Notes: a model not told the origin generated them from the sequence alone. Positions 18,430 to 27,676 are shown, numbered from the stretch's first letter. The stretch: DNA of 64,000 nt from Nostoc sp. TH1S01 (GCA_018993265.1 JAGKSW010000048.1:1-64000), one strand, 5' to 3'. A program made the numbers and translations.

Positions 18430-19396
18430 TTACTTATTTTCAGGATTATTGTTACTTGAGGAATTTAAGTAGGTAACTACAAGTATCTAAATATCAATTA
18501 TTATTTCTTCTATACTAATATCTTATTTCTGATATCTAAAAATGCCAAAATGGCATCAATGACTTTATTTTTGCTTTAAATATTACCATATTTTACTATC
18601 AAATCTTTAAAAAGATAATATGCGGATGTGGAAATTACTAGAGTTGTTTATTACTTGGTTGATTGCATTGATATTTTCTGATTTAACAAAAAATTAAAAA
18701 GTAATTTAAATTACTTATTGCTAATTTTTATTGACTATACCAAAGTTAATTTTATTAATCTTGATAACACTAATTTGAGCCAGAACTATTACATAGGTAG
18801 AGTTATGTTGTCCTTACTGCGTAGAGTGTCATCTATCTTTTTATTTAATTTAAATATCAGCATAAATATTCAGTAACATCAAGAACATTATTTTTGAGCT
18901 ACTTAATAATTATTAAGTAACAGAAACTTATGAATTAAGTAAATCATCAATTCACAGCAATAATTGAATACTTATCCAAAAATAACTGTCTCAAGATAGA
19001 TATTACAGAAAAATTAGGATGCAGGGCTTATTCAGGATTTTGGTTCTACCTGAAAAGTGGTTGAAATACTGTATGCACAATGTATTGCGTTATCAAAGTT
19101 ATATAAAAGAATTCACGAGCCAGAATATTTTGCTTAATTACTTCTAAATTCTGACTCCTGGTTGCTGAATTCTTACTGTGATATAAACGCACAAACCCCG
19201 GTTGCTGAATGGGTAAACTCTCGACTGTACCCCAAACTGTACAAGTTACATACAATCTTATTTTTATTTATCACTGGTGAATCAGCAAAACCGGATACTT
19301 TAGCAGAAGTATGATGACTTTTTTCCAGTCAAATATTAATCATCATTGATGACGTTCAGCAAAAAACTAAGTTTTTACCAATACTTCCTTTTAATT
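18430..19396. other. Long AT-rich region upstream of the kinase-HopA1 pair
   Basis: No convincing gene. Very AT-rich. It contains the palindrome TGCCAAAATGGCA at 18543-18555, a possible 25-codon plus-strand ORF at 18620-18697 with a hydrophobic product (MRMWKLLELFITWLIALIFS), and a direct repeat GGTTGCTGAAT near 19159 and 19200 that is part of a dispersed element also read as a spurious 69-codon frame. I looked for a RiPP precursor on the minus strand and saw only frames of 24 codons or fewer. Confidence 0.5.
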
Positions 19397-19501
19397 AGGA
19401 CTTTTGCCGTGATACGCAAAATCAAGGTTTTAAGTGAGAGTGTAGGTGAACAACAATCCTTACACAAAGCCTGACCACATAACCTTTGTACATAAGTCCT
19501 G
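19397..19501. repeat. MITE-like dispersed element, second copy
   Basis: Ends in ATAACCTTTGTACATAAGTC plus CTG (19479-19501), 21 of 23 bases identical to 10071-10093. It also shares GTGTAGGTGAACAACAATCC with related interiors. It abuts the stop codon of the truncated Rpn gene. Confidence 0.45.
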
Positions 19502-19502
19502 A

Positions 19503-19988
19503 TTACTTTGAGGTGGCTTCAAACCAAGAGAGTAAATCAGCCATACTACTAAAATCTAGCAATGCTTCGCCCAAATTTTCTAATTGTTCTAGGGAGAGAG
19601 TTTCCACATGTTCGCGCACATCTTGAGGTAATTCTCCCACACGACGAGTTAGTTGACGAAGAACAAGCGATCGCCCTTCTGCTTCCCGTCCTCTTTGTTC
19701 TCCCTGTAGCAGTCCTTCTTCTCGTCCTTCCTCTTTAATTTCTCGGTAAACTCGCGTTTCCTTGAGTGTAATTCCTAGCATTGCTTCTACCTCTGTGCGA
19801 CTTAGTTGCTCAAACTTATACACCATGATTGTTGTAACTAACTCAATTATGGCGCGATTGCTGGTTTCCGACTGCTCAATTGCGGAACGCTCTAACAAAT
19901 ATCTGACTTCGGAGGGTGCAATTTCTTCATATACCGTAGTCAACACCATCAATGCTACCCATAATGGTAAAGCACGAATATCTCCCAA
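19503..19988 (-). pseudogene. Truncated Rpn-family (PD-(D/E)XK nuclease/transposase-like) gene, C-terminal part
   Basis: A 161-residue frame beginning MGDIRALPLWVALMVLTTVYEE, a sequence usually found in the middle of cyanobacterial Rpn/DUF4351 proteins. The rest is typical: RYLLERS, a coiled charged region (REIKEEGREEGLLQGEQRG) and a DUF4351-like end (LTRRVGELPQDVREHVETLSLEQLENLGEALLDF in part). The N-terminal nuclease half is missing; its place is taken by five GGGAACA heptads starting six bases upstream. This is probably a relic, though a short product could still be made. Confidence 0.7.
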
Positions 19989-19993
19989 TTAAA

Positions 19994-20028
19994 GGGAACA
20001 GGGAACAGGGAACAGGGAACAGGGAACA
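19994..20028. repeat. GGGAACA heptad repeat
   Basis: Five perfect copies of GGGAACA at the truncation point of the Rpn relic. A shorter GGGAACAGGGAACA occurs near 44316 after the tRNA. Confidence 0.95.
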
Positions 20029-20107
20029 GAAACTGTAAAAGTATTTGTAGCGATCGCCACAGCTATACAATAATATAAATGTACTAATTCAGGAGACTCA
20101 TCTATTG

Positions 20108-20425
20108 TTACCTTACCACCAGCTGATGCACCATCAAAACCAGCGCCAGCGCCCCTAAAACAATCATCAATCCCGCAGGCATAAACTTGCGTGTCTTGGC
20201 AAACCTCACAGTAAACACAACCACCAAAACCCCAGCCACACAAGCAGCTAAAGTCAAACCCCAAGGTTGTCCTTGCAGGTGCCAGTAAGCAAATAAAATC
20301 AGTAACAAACCACTAACACCACCACTCAGGAGTGAAACTTTACTACGCGCTTGAACGTAGCCAATAATCCCACCGACAATTGCTAAGATACCGTAGGCAA
20401 AAGCAGCGATTATACCTAAATTCAT
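20108..20425 (-). CDS. TMEM14/UPF0136 family small membrane protein
   Basis: A 105-residue protein with four hydrophobic helices and the family's Gly-rich pattern: AFAYGILAIVGGIIGYVQARSK, then SLLSGGVSGLLLI, and a late RFAKTRKFMPAGLMIVLG. Plant FAX1 relatives export fatty acids from plastids; the role in cyanobacteria is not settled and is inferred. It starts about 85 bases from the divergent AAA ATPase gene. Confidence 0.85.
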   Translation of the reverse strand: MNLGIIAAFAYGILAIVGGIIGYVQARSKVSLLSGGVSGLLLILFAYWHLQGQPWGLTLAACVAGVLVVVFTVRFAKTRKFMPAGLMIVLGALALVLMVHQLVVR

Positions 20426-20512
20426 TGTTAAAACCTATGTAGATTTTGACTTTACAACCAAGGTCGGCAGACAATTTACCATAGCTATTTAGCTATATCA
20501 CCCAGTTGATTG

Positions 20513-21859
20513 ATGGATATTCCAGCGATGCCAACGGCAAGTACTTCGTTATTAGCCCAGGTTCAATTCCTCCAGCGTCAAGCAGCATCTCTTTTACTTT
20601 ACCAATCTGTCCTCCAGAGCGAAGCCGCGATCGCCTTTCTGGAACTGTTGCAAGCAATACGTTACACTGATGCCGATGGCAGGAGTTGTCTGCAAGCATA
20701 TGGTAATTACTTCCACGCCTTAGCAGCACGCCATCAAAATTGGGAAGACCATTTAATTTCGCAAATTCTGCTGTCGGAAAATCCCTTTAGCCGACTGGCG
20801 CAGCAGAAAGATTTCCAAGAGTTACCCCCAGCTTTAATTGCAGCTGCTCAACATGATTTACACATATTACAAAGTCTTTATGAATGCAGCACTGCTTGTC
20901 TCAGCGAGTGGGTACAGGCTGTGGCTCATTTGCCTGTTTCACCTATAGTTTGGTATCAAGAACACAATCATAGCAGCAACCAAATCCTGCATTTGCCAGA
21001 TTGGGAACATTGGGCTGATGCTGTGGAAGAATTAGCCGCTTATTATCAAAAATTTGGTGTAGGTTTGTTTGCCGAGTATCGCGCCTTGCGTTGGCAAGAT
21101 AGTAAATTTGTAGGTATTCTTTATCCTGATCCAATTAAGTTAAGTACACTGATAGGTTACGAATGGCAGCGTGATGCTTTGCTAAAAAATACAGAATTTT
21201 TATTATCAGGTGAAACAGCACTGCATGTATTACTTTATGGTAGTCGCGGTTCGGGGAAATCTTCTTTAGTCAAAGCCTTATTGAATGAGTATGGAGAACG
21301 CAACCTGCGCGTACTAGAAGTAGGCAAATCTGACTTACAAGATTTACCAAAAATTGTCGAACAGTTACGCGGGTTGCCACAAAAATTTATCATCTTTGTA
21401 GATGACCTCTCCTTTGAGGAAGATGATGACGCTTTTAAAGCTCTTAAAGTAGTTTTAGAAGGTAAATTAACTGCACGACCGCAAAATGTAGTTGTCTACG
21501 CTACCTCCAACCGCCGCCACCTCATTCGAGAATATTTCGCTGATAGACCATCTCCCAAGGATAATGAAGAAATTCATGCTTGGGATACGATGCAAGAGAA
21601 GTTATCATTTAGCGATCGCTTTGGTCTGACTTTAACCTTTGAGCCAGCAAATCAACAGACTTATTTAACAATTATTCGTCATTTAGCGTCACAAGCCAAA
21701 ATTAATCTCAGTCCAGAAGATTTAGAATATCAAGCATTACAGTGGGCTACTCGTCATAATGGCCGTTCTGGACGCACAGCACGACAGTTTATTGACTTCT
21801 TAAAAGCAGATTTATCTCTCTTTGCTACAACTAATAATAAATCTGATCCCCAGCCCTAA
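20513..21859 (+). CDS. AAA-type ATPase of the DUF815 family
   Basis: A 448-residue P-loop ATPase. Walker A is LLYGSRGSGKSSLVK, Walker B is FIIFVDDLSFEEDDDAF, followed by a sensor-like VVYATSNRRHLIREYF and an arginine-containing DRFGLTLTFEP. This matches bacterial DUF815, an AAA family of unknown job. ATG 20513 follows a TTG. It is the first gene of a tightly spaced plus-strand run with the Shango-like genes (34 bases to the next start), so it may be co-transcribed with them; DUF815 also occurs outside defence loci. Confidence 0.85.
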   Translation: MDIPAMPTASTSLLAQVQFLQRQAASLLLYQSVLQSEAAIAFLELLQAIRYTDADGRSCLQAYGNYFHALAARHQNWEDHLISQILLSENPFSRLAQQKDFQELPPALIAAAQHDLHILQSLYECSTACLSEWVQAVAHLPVSPIVWYQEHNHSSNQILHLPDWEHWADAVEELAAYYQKFGVGLFAEYRALRWQDSKFVGILYPDPIKLSTLIGYEWQRDALLKNTEFLLSGETALHVLLYGSRGSGKSSLVKALLNEYGERNLRVLEVGKSDLQDLPKIVEQLRGLPQKFIIFVDDLSFEEDDDAFKALKVVLEGKLTARPQNVVVYATSNRRHLIREYFADRPSPKDNEEIHAWDTMQEKLSFSDRFGLTLTFEPANQQTYLTIIRHLASQAKINLSPEDLEYQALQWATRHNGRSGRTARQFIDFLKADLSLFATTNNKSDPQP

Positions 21860-21893
21860 TCTTAATTACGAATTACGAATTAACACCAGCAAT

Positions 21894-23165
21894 ATGCAAG
21901 CAGTAATGGTCAGCAATCGATTTCTTTTAGGCATAGTTGCCTTTAGTGTAAGTTTTGGGCTTAGTCTAGTTCCCAATTGGAATTTTGGTCAAGCTTTCAT
22001 TACAGGCATAATTACTGTAATTGCTACCTATGCCGCAGCATTATTTGTTGATAAGCGCCGTAGACATCATGAAATGCTGGTGTTAGTAACCTTACGTAAA
22101 CGTATTAAAGAGCAAGAAGCTTTAAAAAATCGCATTTATCGAGAAATCAAACAAATAGAAGAACATCGCAACTTATTATATGCGGAGACACAAAAACTCC
22201 AAAATCAAATTGCCGAATCTCGCAACCAAAGAGATAGTCTGCATCGAGAGTTGGGGAACTTTGCTGGACAAAAAAAGCAATTAGAAACTGAAAATAATAA
22301 CCTAAAAATCACCATTCAAACACTAGAACAAACTAGTACAGAACTGAGTAATCTTTGTTCTAACCTCACAGCCGAAAAACGCCGCTTAGAGTTACATAGT
22401 AATGTTTCTCATGCTGAAATTGCTCAGTTACAAACTCAACTTAATGAACTGCGCCAAGACAAACAAGAAATTGAGAGTAACTTAACTTTACTAGGTAGAC
22501 TCAAGCCACAGCTAGAAGAAAAAATGTATGAACTCAGGTTAGAAATTCAAGAACTAGAAACTGTTGTTCATCAGCAAAATCAATTATTGGCAAATATCAA
22601 AACAGAAAGAAACAATATAACTAATAGTTTAAATGAATTGCATCAGCAAATAGTTGATAAACAATCGGCAATAGAACAGCTAAACAGTCAAATTTTAATC
22701 TTACAAGGAGAACGGGATTTATTACAAAGTCAAGTTTGGGACTTACTACAACAAACAGAAACACTCGATTTAGAGCATATACATACCAATATCCCAACAG
22801 AAGATGAACCTGAGTTATTTCCTTTTGCTGATTTAATTGCACCTTCAGAAGATACCAGTGAAGACTTACCAGAAGAATGGACTAATTTGTTAGAAAAATT
22901 ACCTGGTCATGAAATTGAAGTATTAAAAGCAATATTACAAGAAGATAACCCCAAAGCGACGATTAAACAAATTGCTGAAGCGAATATTACCATGCCTAAT
23001 TTATTAATTGATTCTATTAATGACCGGGCAAACGATACTATTGGGGAGTTAATCATCGAGCCGGGAGAAGAGATTCCAGAAGTTTATCAAGAACACCTAA
23101 ACAATGTACGCAAAATGATTGCTGTGTACGAAGACCTCATGAGTAGACCAGCCTCATCAAATTAA
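21894..23165 (+). CDS. Membrane-anchored coiled-coil protein with TerB-C-like C-terminus (SngA-like)
   Basis: 423 residues from ATG 21894 (the frame opens at 21822, but the first codons are non-coding in character). Two N-terminal transmembrane helices (about residues 9-27 and 33-52) and a basic RRRHHEM turn precede a long coiled coil (about 60-300). The C-terminal domain (about 330-420) has PEEWTNLLEKLPGHEIEVLKAI, MPNLLIDSINDRANDTIGEL and a Glu-rich IIEPGEEIPEVY segment, which I read as the TerB-C fold. TerB-domain proteins partner an ATPase and a helicase in the Shango anti-phage system. The membrane anchor and coiled coil are unlike the soluble SngA I recall. The domain call rests on motif memory. 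Confidence 0.65.
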   Translation: MQAVMVSNRFLLGIVAFSVSFGLSLVPNWNFGQAFITGIITVIATYAAALFVDKRRRHHEMLVLVTLRKRIKEQEALKNRIYREIKQIEEHRNLLYAETQKLQNQIAESRNQRDSLHRELGNFAGQKKQLETENNNLKITIQTLEQTSTELSNLCSNLTAEKRRLELHSNVSHAEIAQLQTQLNELRQDKQEIESNLTLLGRLKPQLEEKMYELRLEIQELETVVHQQNQLLANIKTERNNITNSLNELHQQIVDKQSAIEQLNSQILILQGERDLLQSQVWDLLQQTETLDLEHIHTNIPTEDEPELFPFADLIAPSEDTSEDLPEEWTNLLEKLPGHEIEVLKAILQEDNPKATIKQIAEANITMPNLLIDSINDRANDTIGELIIEPGEEIPEVYQEHLNNVRKMIAVYEDLMSRPASSN

Positions 23166-23240
23166 ATTACTTGTTATCGTAAAATTATTATTGACTAGGG
23201 CTGTATAACCCTGGGTTTAAAATCAAATCTTGTGAAGTAC

Positions 23241-24569
23241 ATGGCAAAGCTCAAAATCTCGAAGAAAATTTCCACTGCTTTAATTAATTCCCTGGGTGCG
23301 GGAGTAGTACCAAGACTAGGAGTTGAACACATAGCAGTCGGTCGAGAACAAGAACTTAAAAGCCTCATACAAAATCTAGATGACATTGCAGAAGGCGTAG
23401 CAGCATTTCGCTTTATTATTGGTAACTATGGTTCAGGTAAAAGCTTTCTTCTACAAATGATTCGCAACCGTGCAATGGAGCAAGGTTTTGTAGTAGCTGA
23501 TGCTGATTTATCTTATGAACGTCGCCTCGCAGGTAGCAATAATGAAGGTTTAGCGACTTATAGAGAATTAATGAGTCACCTTTCCACCAAAACCCGTCCT
23601 GATGGTGGTGCTTTAGTTTCAATTTTAGAAGGCTGGATTAATAAAATCCAACAAGAAGTAGCTAAAGAAACTAATATGCGTCCAACGGATGAAGGTTTTG
23701 ATGACCAAGTAGAAGCAAAAATCAGAGAAGTTGTACAGTATATTGAAGATTTAGTTCACGGCTTTGACTTTGGCAACGTCATTATTGCTTATTGGCGTGG
23801 GTATAGATTAGATGATGATAATTTAAAAAACGCAGCTTTGCGTTGGTTGCGGGGTGAATTCAGTACAAAAATTGAAGCCAAAGCTGCGTTAGGAGTGCGG
23901 GTAATTATTGATGATGAAAGTTGGTATGACTACATTAAATTATTAGCTAAATTTGTAGCTGAGATTGGTTATAAGGGTTTATTAGTATTATTAGATGAAG
24001 CGGTAAATTTATATCAAATATCCACCACAGTTACCCGCGAAAAAAACTATAACAGATTGCTGGCAATGTTTAACGATACTATGCAATGCAAAGCCGAACA
24101 TCTGGGGATTTTTATTGGGGGTACAACCAAATTTTTAGAAGACCAAAATCGGGGACTGTTTGCTGACCAAGCTTGGCGAAGACGTACCAAAGAAAGTCGT
24201 TTTGCTACCCAAGCTAATGTTCAGGAGTTTTTAGGGCCTGTAATTCGCTTAAACCCCTTGAGTGATGCTGAAATTTTCACGCTTCTACAACGCCTCAAAG
24301 AAATTCATGTAACTCACTATGGCTATGATAAAACGTTGAGCGATCGCAACTTACAAGAATTCTTACAAGAAATCGTTAGCCGCTTAGGTGCAGAAGCATT
24401 ACTCACACCCGGCGAAATCATCCGGGACTTTATTAGCGTACTGAATATCATGCACCAAAATCCGAAAATGGCATTCGGTGAATTAATTCATGGTTCTCAA
24501 TTCAAACCTACAGCCGTTGGTAAAAATGTAGCTATAGATGAAGATGATGCAGCGGAATTTAGTTTGTAA
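23241..24569 (+). CDS. P-loop ATPase, BrxD/SngB-like (DUF2791)
   Basis: 442 residues from ATG 23241 (GTG 23232 also possible). Walker A is FIIGNYGSGKSFLLQ (about 58-72) and Walker B is GLLVLLDEAVNLY (about 243-255). The segment between carries ALVSILEGWI and a helical region, and the C-terminal half has IFIGGTTKFLEDQNRGLFADQAWRR in part, then RLNPLSDAEIFTLL and a winged-helix-like LLTPGEIIRDFISVLNIM. This is the pattern of the ATPase found beside a helicase in Shango and, as BrxD, in BREX. It lies 75 bases after the TerB-C gene and 10 bases before the helicase gene. Confidence 0.8.
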   Translation: MAKLKISKKISTALINSLGAGVVPRLGVEHIAVGREQELKSLIQNLDDIAEGVAAFRFIIGNYGSGKSFLLQMIRNRAMEQGFVVADADLSYERRLAGSNNEGLATYRELMSHLSTKTRPDGGALVSILEGWINKIQQEVAKETNMRPTDEGFDDQVEAKIREVVQYIEDLVHGFDFGNVIIAYWRGYRLDDDNLKNAALRWLRGEFSTKIEAKAALGVRVIIDDESWYDYIKLLAKFVAEIGYKGLLVLLDEAVNLYQISTTVTREKNYNRLLAMFNDTMQCKAEHLGIFIGGTTKFLEDQNRGLFADQAWRRRTKESRFATQANVQEFLGPVIRLNPLSDAEIFTLLQRLKEIHVTHYGYDKTLSDRNLQEFLQEIVSRLGAEALLTPGEIIRDFISVLNIMHQNPKMAFGELIHGSQFKPTAVGKNVAIDEDDAAEFSL

Positions 24570-24579
24570 TTAATTAAAT

Positions 24580-26766
24580 ATGACTAATGCCTTTAACCGA
24601 CTTGCACCCTTCATTCAAGAATATATCTACAATCACAACTGGACTGAATTACGACCAGTGCAAATTGCTGCTTGTGAAGTTATTTTTGACACTGATGCTC
24701 ACTTGTTAGTAGCAGCAGCTACGGCGGCGGGAAAAACAGAAGCAGCATTTCTACCAGTTTTAACTGTATTACATAATTACCCTACGAATACAATCGGTGC
24801 ATTATATATCGGCCCGATTAAAGCTTTAATTAATGACCAATTTGAACGCCTCAATGGTTTACTTAAAACAGCCGATATTCCTGTTTATCACTGGCATGGA
24901 GATGTGGCTCAAAGTCGTAAAAATCAACTTTTAAAAAAGCCTAAAGGCATTCTTCAAATTACTCCAGAATCTTTGGAAAGTTTATTAATTAATAAACATC
25001 ATGATTTAGTACGATTATTTGGAGATTTAAAATTTGTCATCATTGATGAAATTCATGCCTTTATGGGTTCGGAACGCGGTTGTCAGATTATTTGTCAATT
25101 GCAGCGTTTAGCCAATGCAATTCAATCACAACCGCGCCGCATTGGGTTATCAGCTACCCTTGGTGATTATGCAATGGCGGAAGAATGGTTAAGTTCGGGA
25201 ACTGATAAACAAGTAATTACTCCCAAAATTGAAGCTGGTAAACGTCAAATTAAACTTGCTGTTGAACATTTTTATATTCGTGATGATATTAATTCCTCAG
25301 AAATATATGATAATTACCTATTTAATCTCAGCCAAAATAAAAAATGTCTTATCTTTGCGAATAACCGCACTCAAACTGAATTTGTAATTGCTGCTTTGCG
25401 GCAAATTGCTAAAGAACAAGCACAACCAGATATTTATCATGTACATCACGGTAGTATCTCGGCAAGCTTACGACAAGCTGCCGAAAAAGCTATGCGCGAA
25501 CCACATCACCCTGCTGTGACTGCGGCAACACTTACATTAGAGTTAGGGATAGATATCGGTAATTTAGAGCGAGTCATTCAATTAGAATCGCCCTTATCTG
25601 TAGCTAGTTTTTTACAACGGTTGGGACGTGCTGGTAGAAGAGGGGAAGCTGCCGATATGCGCTTTGTTTGTGCTGAAGATGAACCATTATCTGAAGCATA
25701 TCTTCCTGAGCAAATTCCTTGGCAACTTTTACAGTGTATTGCCATTATTCAACTTTATTTAGAAGAACGTTGGATTGAACCGATAAAGCCGCCGAAATAT
25801 CCTTTGAGTTTGCTTTATCATCAGACAATGAGTATTTTATTAGCAGCAGTAGAAATATCTCCTGCTCATTTAGCTAAACAAGTTTTAAATATGCCACCTT
25901 TCGCGGCAATTTCTCCGGCTGATTTCAAATTATTATTACGCTATTTAATTGATATTGACCATATTCAACAAACTGAGCAATGTAAGTTAATTCTCGGTTT
26001 GACTGGGGAAAAGATAGTCGGGAAATTTCAATTTTATGCTGTCTTTGCTGACAATCAAGAATATATCGTTAAGCAAGGCACAACCGAAATTGGCAGTATT
26101 GTAACACCGCCACCTGTGGGGAATCAATTTGGTTTAGCTGGTCGCACTTGGGAAGTGTTAGAAGTTAATTTAAAAAAAAAGCTAGTTTTAGCCAAACAAG
26201 TAGATGGTAAAGCTACTGTTTATTGGCGTGGTGGTGGTGGGAGTATTCATACTAAAATTTTGCAACGAATGCGGCAGGTTTTACTAGAAGATGTTGAATA
26301 TAGCTATTTACAAAAAAATGCTCAACAACGTCTAAAAATAGCTAGAGAATTAGTCCAGTCTGCTGGATTAGCAAAATCTCACATATTGCAATTAGACAAA
26401 AATAAATGCTGTATTTTCCCTTGGATGGGAACAGTAGCTTATCGCACTTTGGAAAGATTGCTGAATTCTTTTTGTCGAGAATCTTTGGAAATTAGTAGTA
26501 TTGGGGGAATTAACCCTTATTATTTGATTTTGAAATTAGGCAAAGGTAAGTTTAAATCTCTTCTACCAGAAATTGTTTCGTTATGCGAGCAAAGAATTTC
26601 CGCAGAAGATTTAGTCAGTACAGCCGAAGCTCCAGAAATGCAAAAATATGACGAATTTATTCCCCATACATTATTACGAAAAGCCTTTGCTCATGATTAT
26701 TTAGATATAGAAGAACTCAGACAGCAAGTTGCACTGTGGAAAGTTACGGAATGCGATCGCACTTAA
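24580..26766 (+). CDS. DEAD/DEAH-box superfamily 2 helicase (SngC/BrxHI/Lhr-like)
   Basis: 728 residues. SF2 motifs in order: Q-like RPVQIAA (25-31), motif I AATAAGKTEAAF (46-57), Ia YIGPIKALINDQ, motif II VIIDEIHAF (DEIH at 157-160), motif III LSATLGD (191-197), motif V LELGIDIG and motif VI LQRLGRAGRRGE. The C-terminal third contains a conserved RTWEVLEVN domain like those in Lhr-type and BREX helicases. It begins 10 bases after the ATPase stop, so the two are surely co-expressed. It likely translocates on DNA as the motor of the system. Confidence 0.9.
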   Translation: MTNAFNRLAPFIQEYIYNHNWTELRPVQIAACEVIFDTDAHLLVAAATAAGKTEAAFLPVLTVLHNYPTNTIGALYIGPIKALINDQFERLNGLLKTADIPVYHWHGDVAQSRKNQLLKKPKGILQITPESLESLLINKHHDLVRLFGDLKFVIIDEIHAFMGSERGCQIICQLQRLANAIQSQPRRIGLSATLGDYAMAEEWLSSGTDKQVITPKIEAGKRQIKLAVEHFYIRDDINSSEIYDNYLFNLSQNKKCLIFANNRTQTEFVIAALRQIAKEQAQPDIYHVHHGSISASLRQAAEKAMREPHHPAVTAATLTLELGIDIGNLERVIQLESPLSVASFLQRLGRAGRRGEAADMRFVCAEDEPLSEAYLPEQIPWQLLQCIAIIQLYLEERWIEPIKPPKYPLSLLYHQTMSILLAAVEISPAHLAKQVLNMPPFAAISPADFKLLLRYLIDIDHIQQTEQCKLILGLTGEKIVGKFQFYAVFADNQEYIVKQGTTEIGSIVTPPPVGNQFGLAGRTWEVLEVNLKKKLVLAKQVDGKATVYWRGGGGSIHTKILQRMRQVLLEDVEYSYLQKNAQQRLKIARELVQSAGLAKSHILQLDKNKCCIFPWMGTVAYRTLERLLNSFCRESLEISSIGGINPYYLILKLGKGKFKSLLPEIVSLCEQRISAEDLVSTAEAPEMQKYDEFIPHTLLRKAFAHDYLDIEELRQQVALWKVTECDRT

Positions 26767-27000
26767 GATAGATGTTTTCTAGATAAAATAGCTGATATTT
26801 CGGACTGTACAACATTAAATATGCTCTCTTAGTCATAAGCAAGCTCTGACTTCTGCTAGAGGAATCTTTACCTTTGTTACAGATAGCCTTGATATGTCTT
26901 TGATAAATGCTGATTGGTTCCAAAATAGGTTAGATTTTGGCTAAATTTCATCACTAACCTGTACTTAAAGTCAGCCAATTAGTTCCAAAACCTAAAGATA

Positions 27001-27384
27001 ATGGAGTACAGTCCCGTCATGATAAATTTGATTTCTCAGGCATTTTCTCACATTAGTTCCCTGCTGAATAAAATTCAAGTAAAGCGGTTTGTAGCTGTAG
27101 TACTAGTGGGATTTTTAGTACTGACAACAAACGCCAATATTGAGCGTAGTAACACAAAAGCTGTAACCAGAGAGCTTGATAGAGTGGTACATCAGGATAA
27201 TGCAGATAGACCAAAAACCACAGGTGAATGGAACAGAGAAGCTCGTCAAACTGAAGATGAGCCTGGTAAACGCGCTCAAAGAATTGCAAAAGAATCAGCA
27301 GAAGCAGTCAAACAATGGGGTTCAGTTTATCCAGATACTGCTAAACGCAGCGCAAATAGCGTAGATGAAAATACAAACAGGTAA
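27001..27384 (+). CDS. Small membrane-anchored protein, unknown
   Basis: 127 residues. One hydrophobic helix (FVAVVLVGFLVLTT, about 30-43), then a hydrophilic, charged domain with NADRPKTTGEWNREARQTED and KRAQRIAKESAEAVKQWG. The layout recalls small cyanobacterial stress-type membrane proteins, but I cannot name a family firmly. ATG 27019 is an alternative start. It is separated by 234 bases from the helicase and has its own spacer, so I do not count it in the defence operon. Confidence 0.7.
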   Translation: MEYSPVMINLISQAFSHISSLLNKIQVKRFVAVVLVGFLVLTTNANIERSNTKAVTRELDRVVHQDNADRPKTTGEWNREARQTEDEPGKRAQRIAKESAEAVKQWGSVYPDTAKRSANSVDENTNR

Positions 27385-27507
27385 CACAATACCATTTTAA
27401 CTTGAGTATGTCTTTCTACATCGAAAGGAACAGACCCTTCAAATAGCAGTCATAGGTAGTCAAATGAAAAGGGTGCAATTCAATATTGCACCTTTTTGAT
27501 ATAAAAC

Positions 27508-27598
27508 AGGACTTACGCAAAATTATGAAAAAACGAACCGCAAAGGGCGCAAAGGACACGAAGTTATAAGAGTTTGAGAGAGTTCTTGCGTAAGTTCT
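27508..27598. mobile_element. MITE-like element with 13-bp terminal inverted repeats
   Basis: AGGACTTACGCAA (27508-27520) and TTGCGTAAGTTCT (27586-27598) pair at 12 of 13 positions. The 65-base interior carries a GAACCGCAAAGGGCGCAAAGG-type repeat (shortened here) and no frame. The same terminus ends the elements at 10094 and 19501. Confidence 0.6.
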
Positions 27599-27601
27599 AA
27601 T

Positions 27602-27628
27602 AAAAATAAAAAACCCCTTGCGGGGTTT
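27602..27628 (-). terminator. Intrinsic terminator of the cox operon
   Basis: On the minus strand AAACCCC-GCAA-GGGGTTT (27611-27628) is followed by a T-rich tail (complement of 27602-27610), 49 bases after the coxC stop. Confidence 0.85.
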
Positions 27629-27676
27629 AGTTTTAAGTTATTCGCGTGGAGTGAACAACTTGATAATTATTAATAC

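Noticed and set aside
18620-18697. 25-codon hydrophobic plus-strand ORF upstream of the kinase gene, considered as a RiPP precursor or small membrane protein
   Set aside because: It lies on the opposite strand to the operon, has no Ser/Thr/Cys-rich core and no clear ribosome binding site.
19046-19255. 69-codon minus-strand ORF containing QQPGFVRLYHSKNSATRSQN
   Set aside because: It overlaps a dispersed GGTTGCTGAAT repeat, has no ribosome binding site and no family resemblance.
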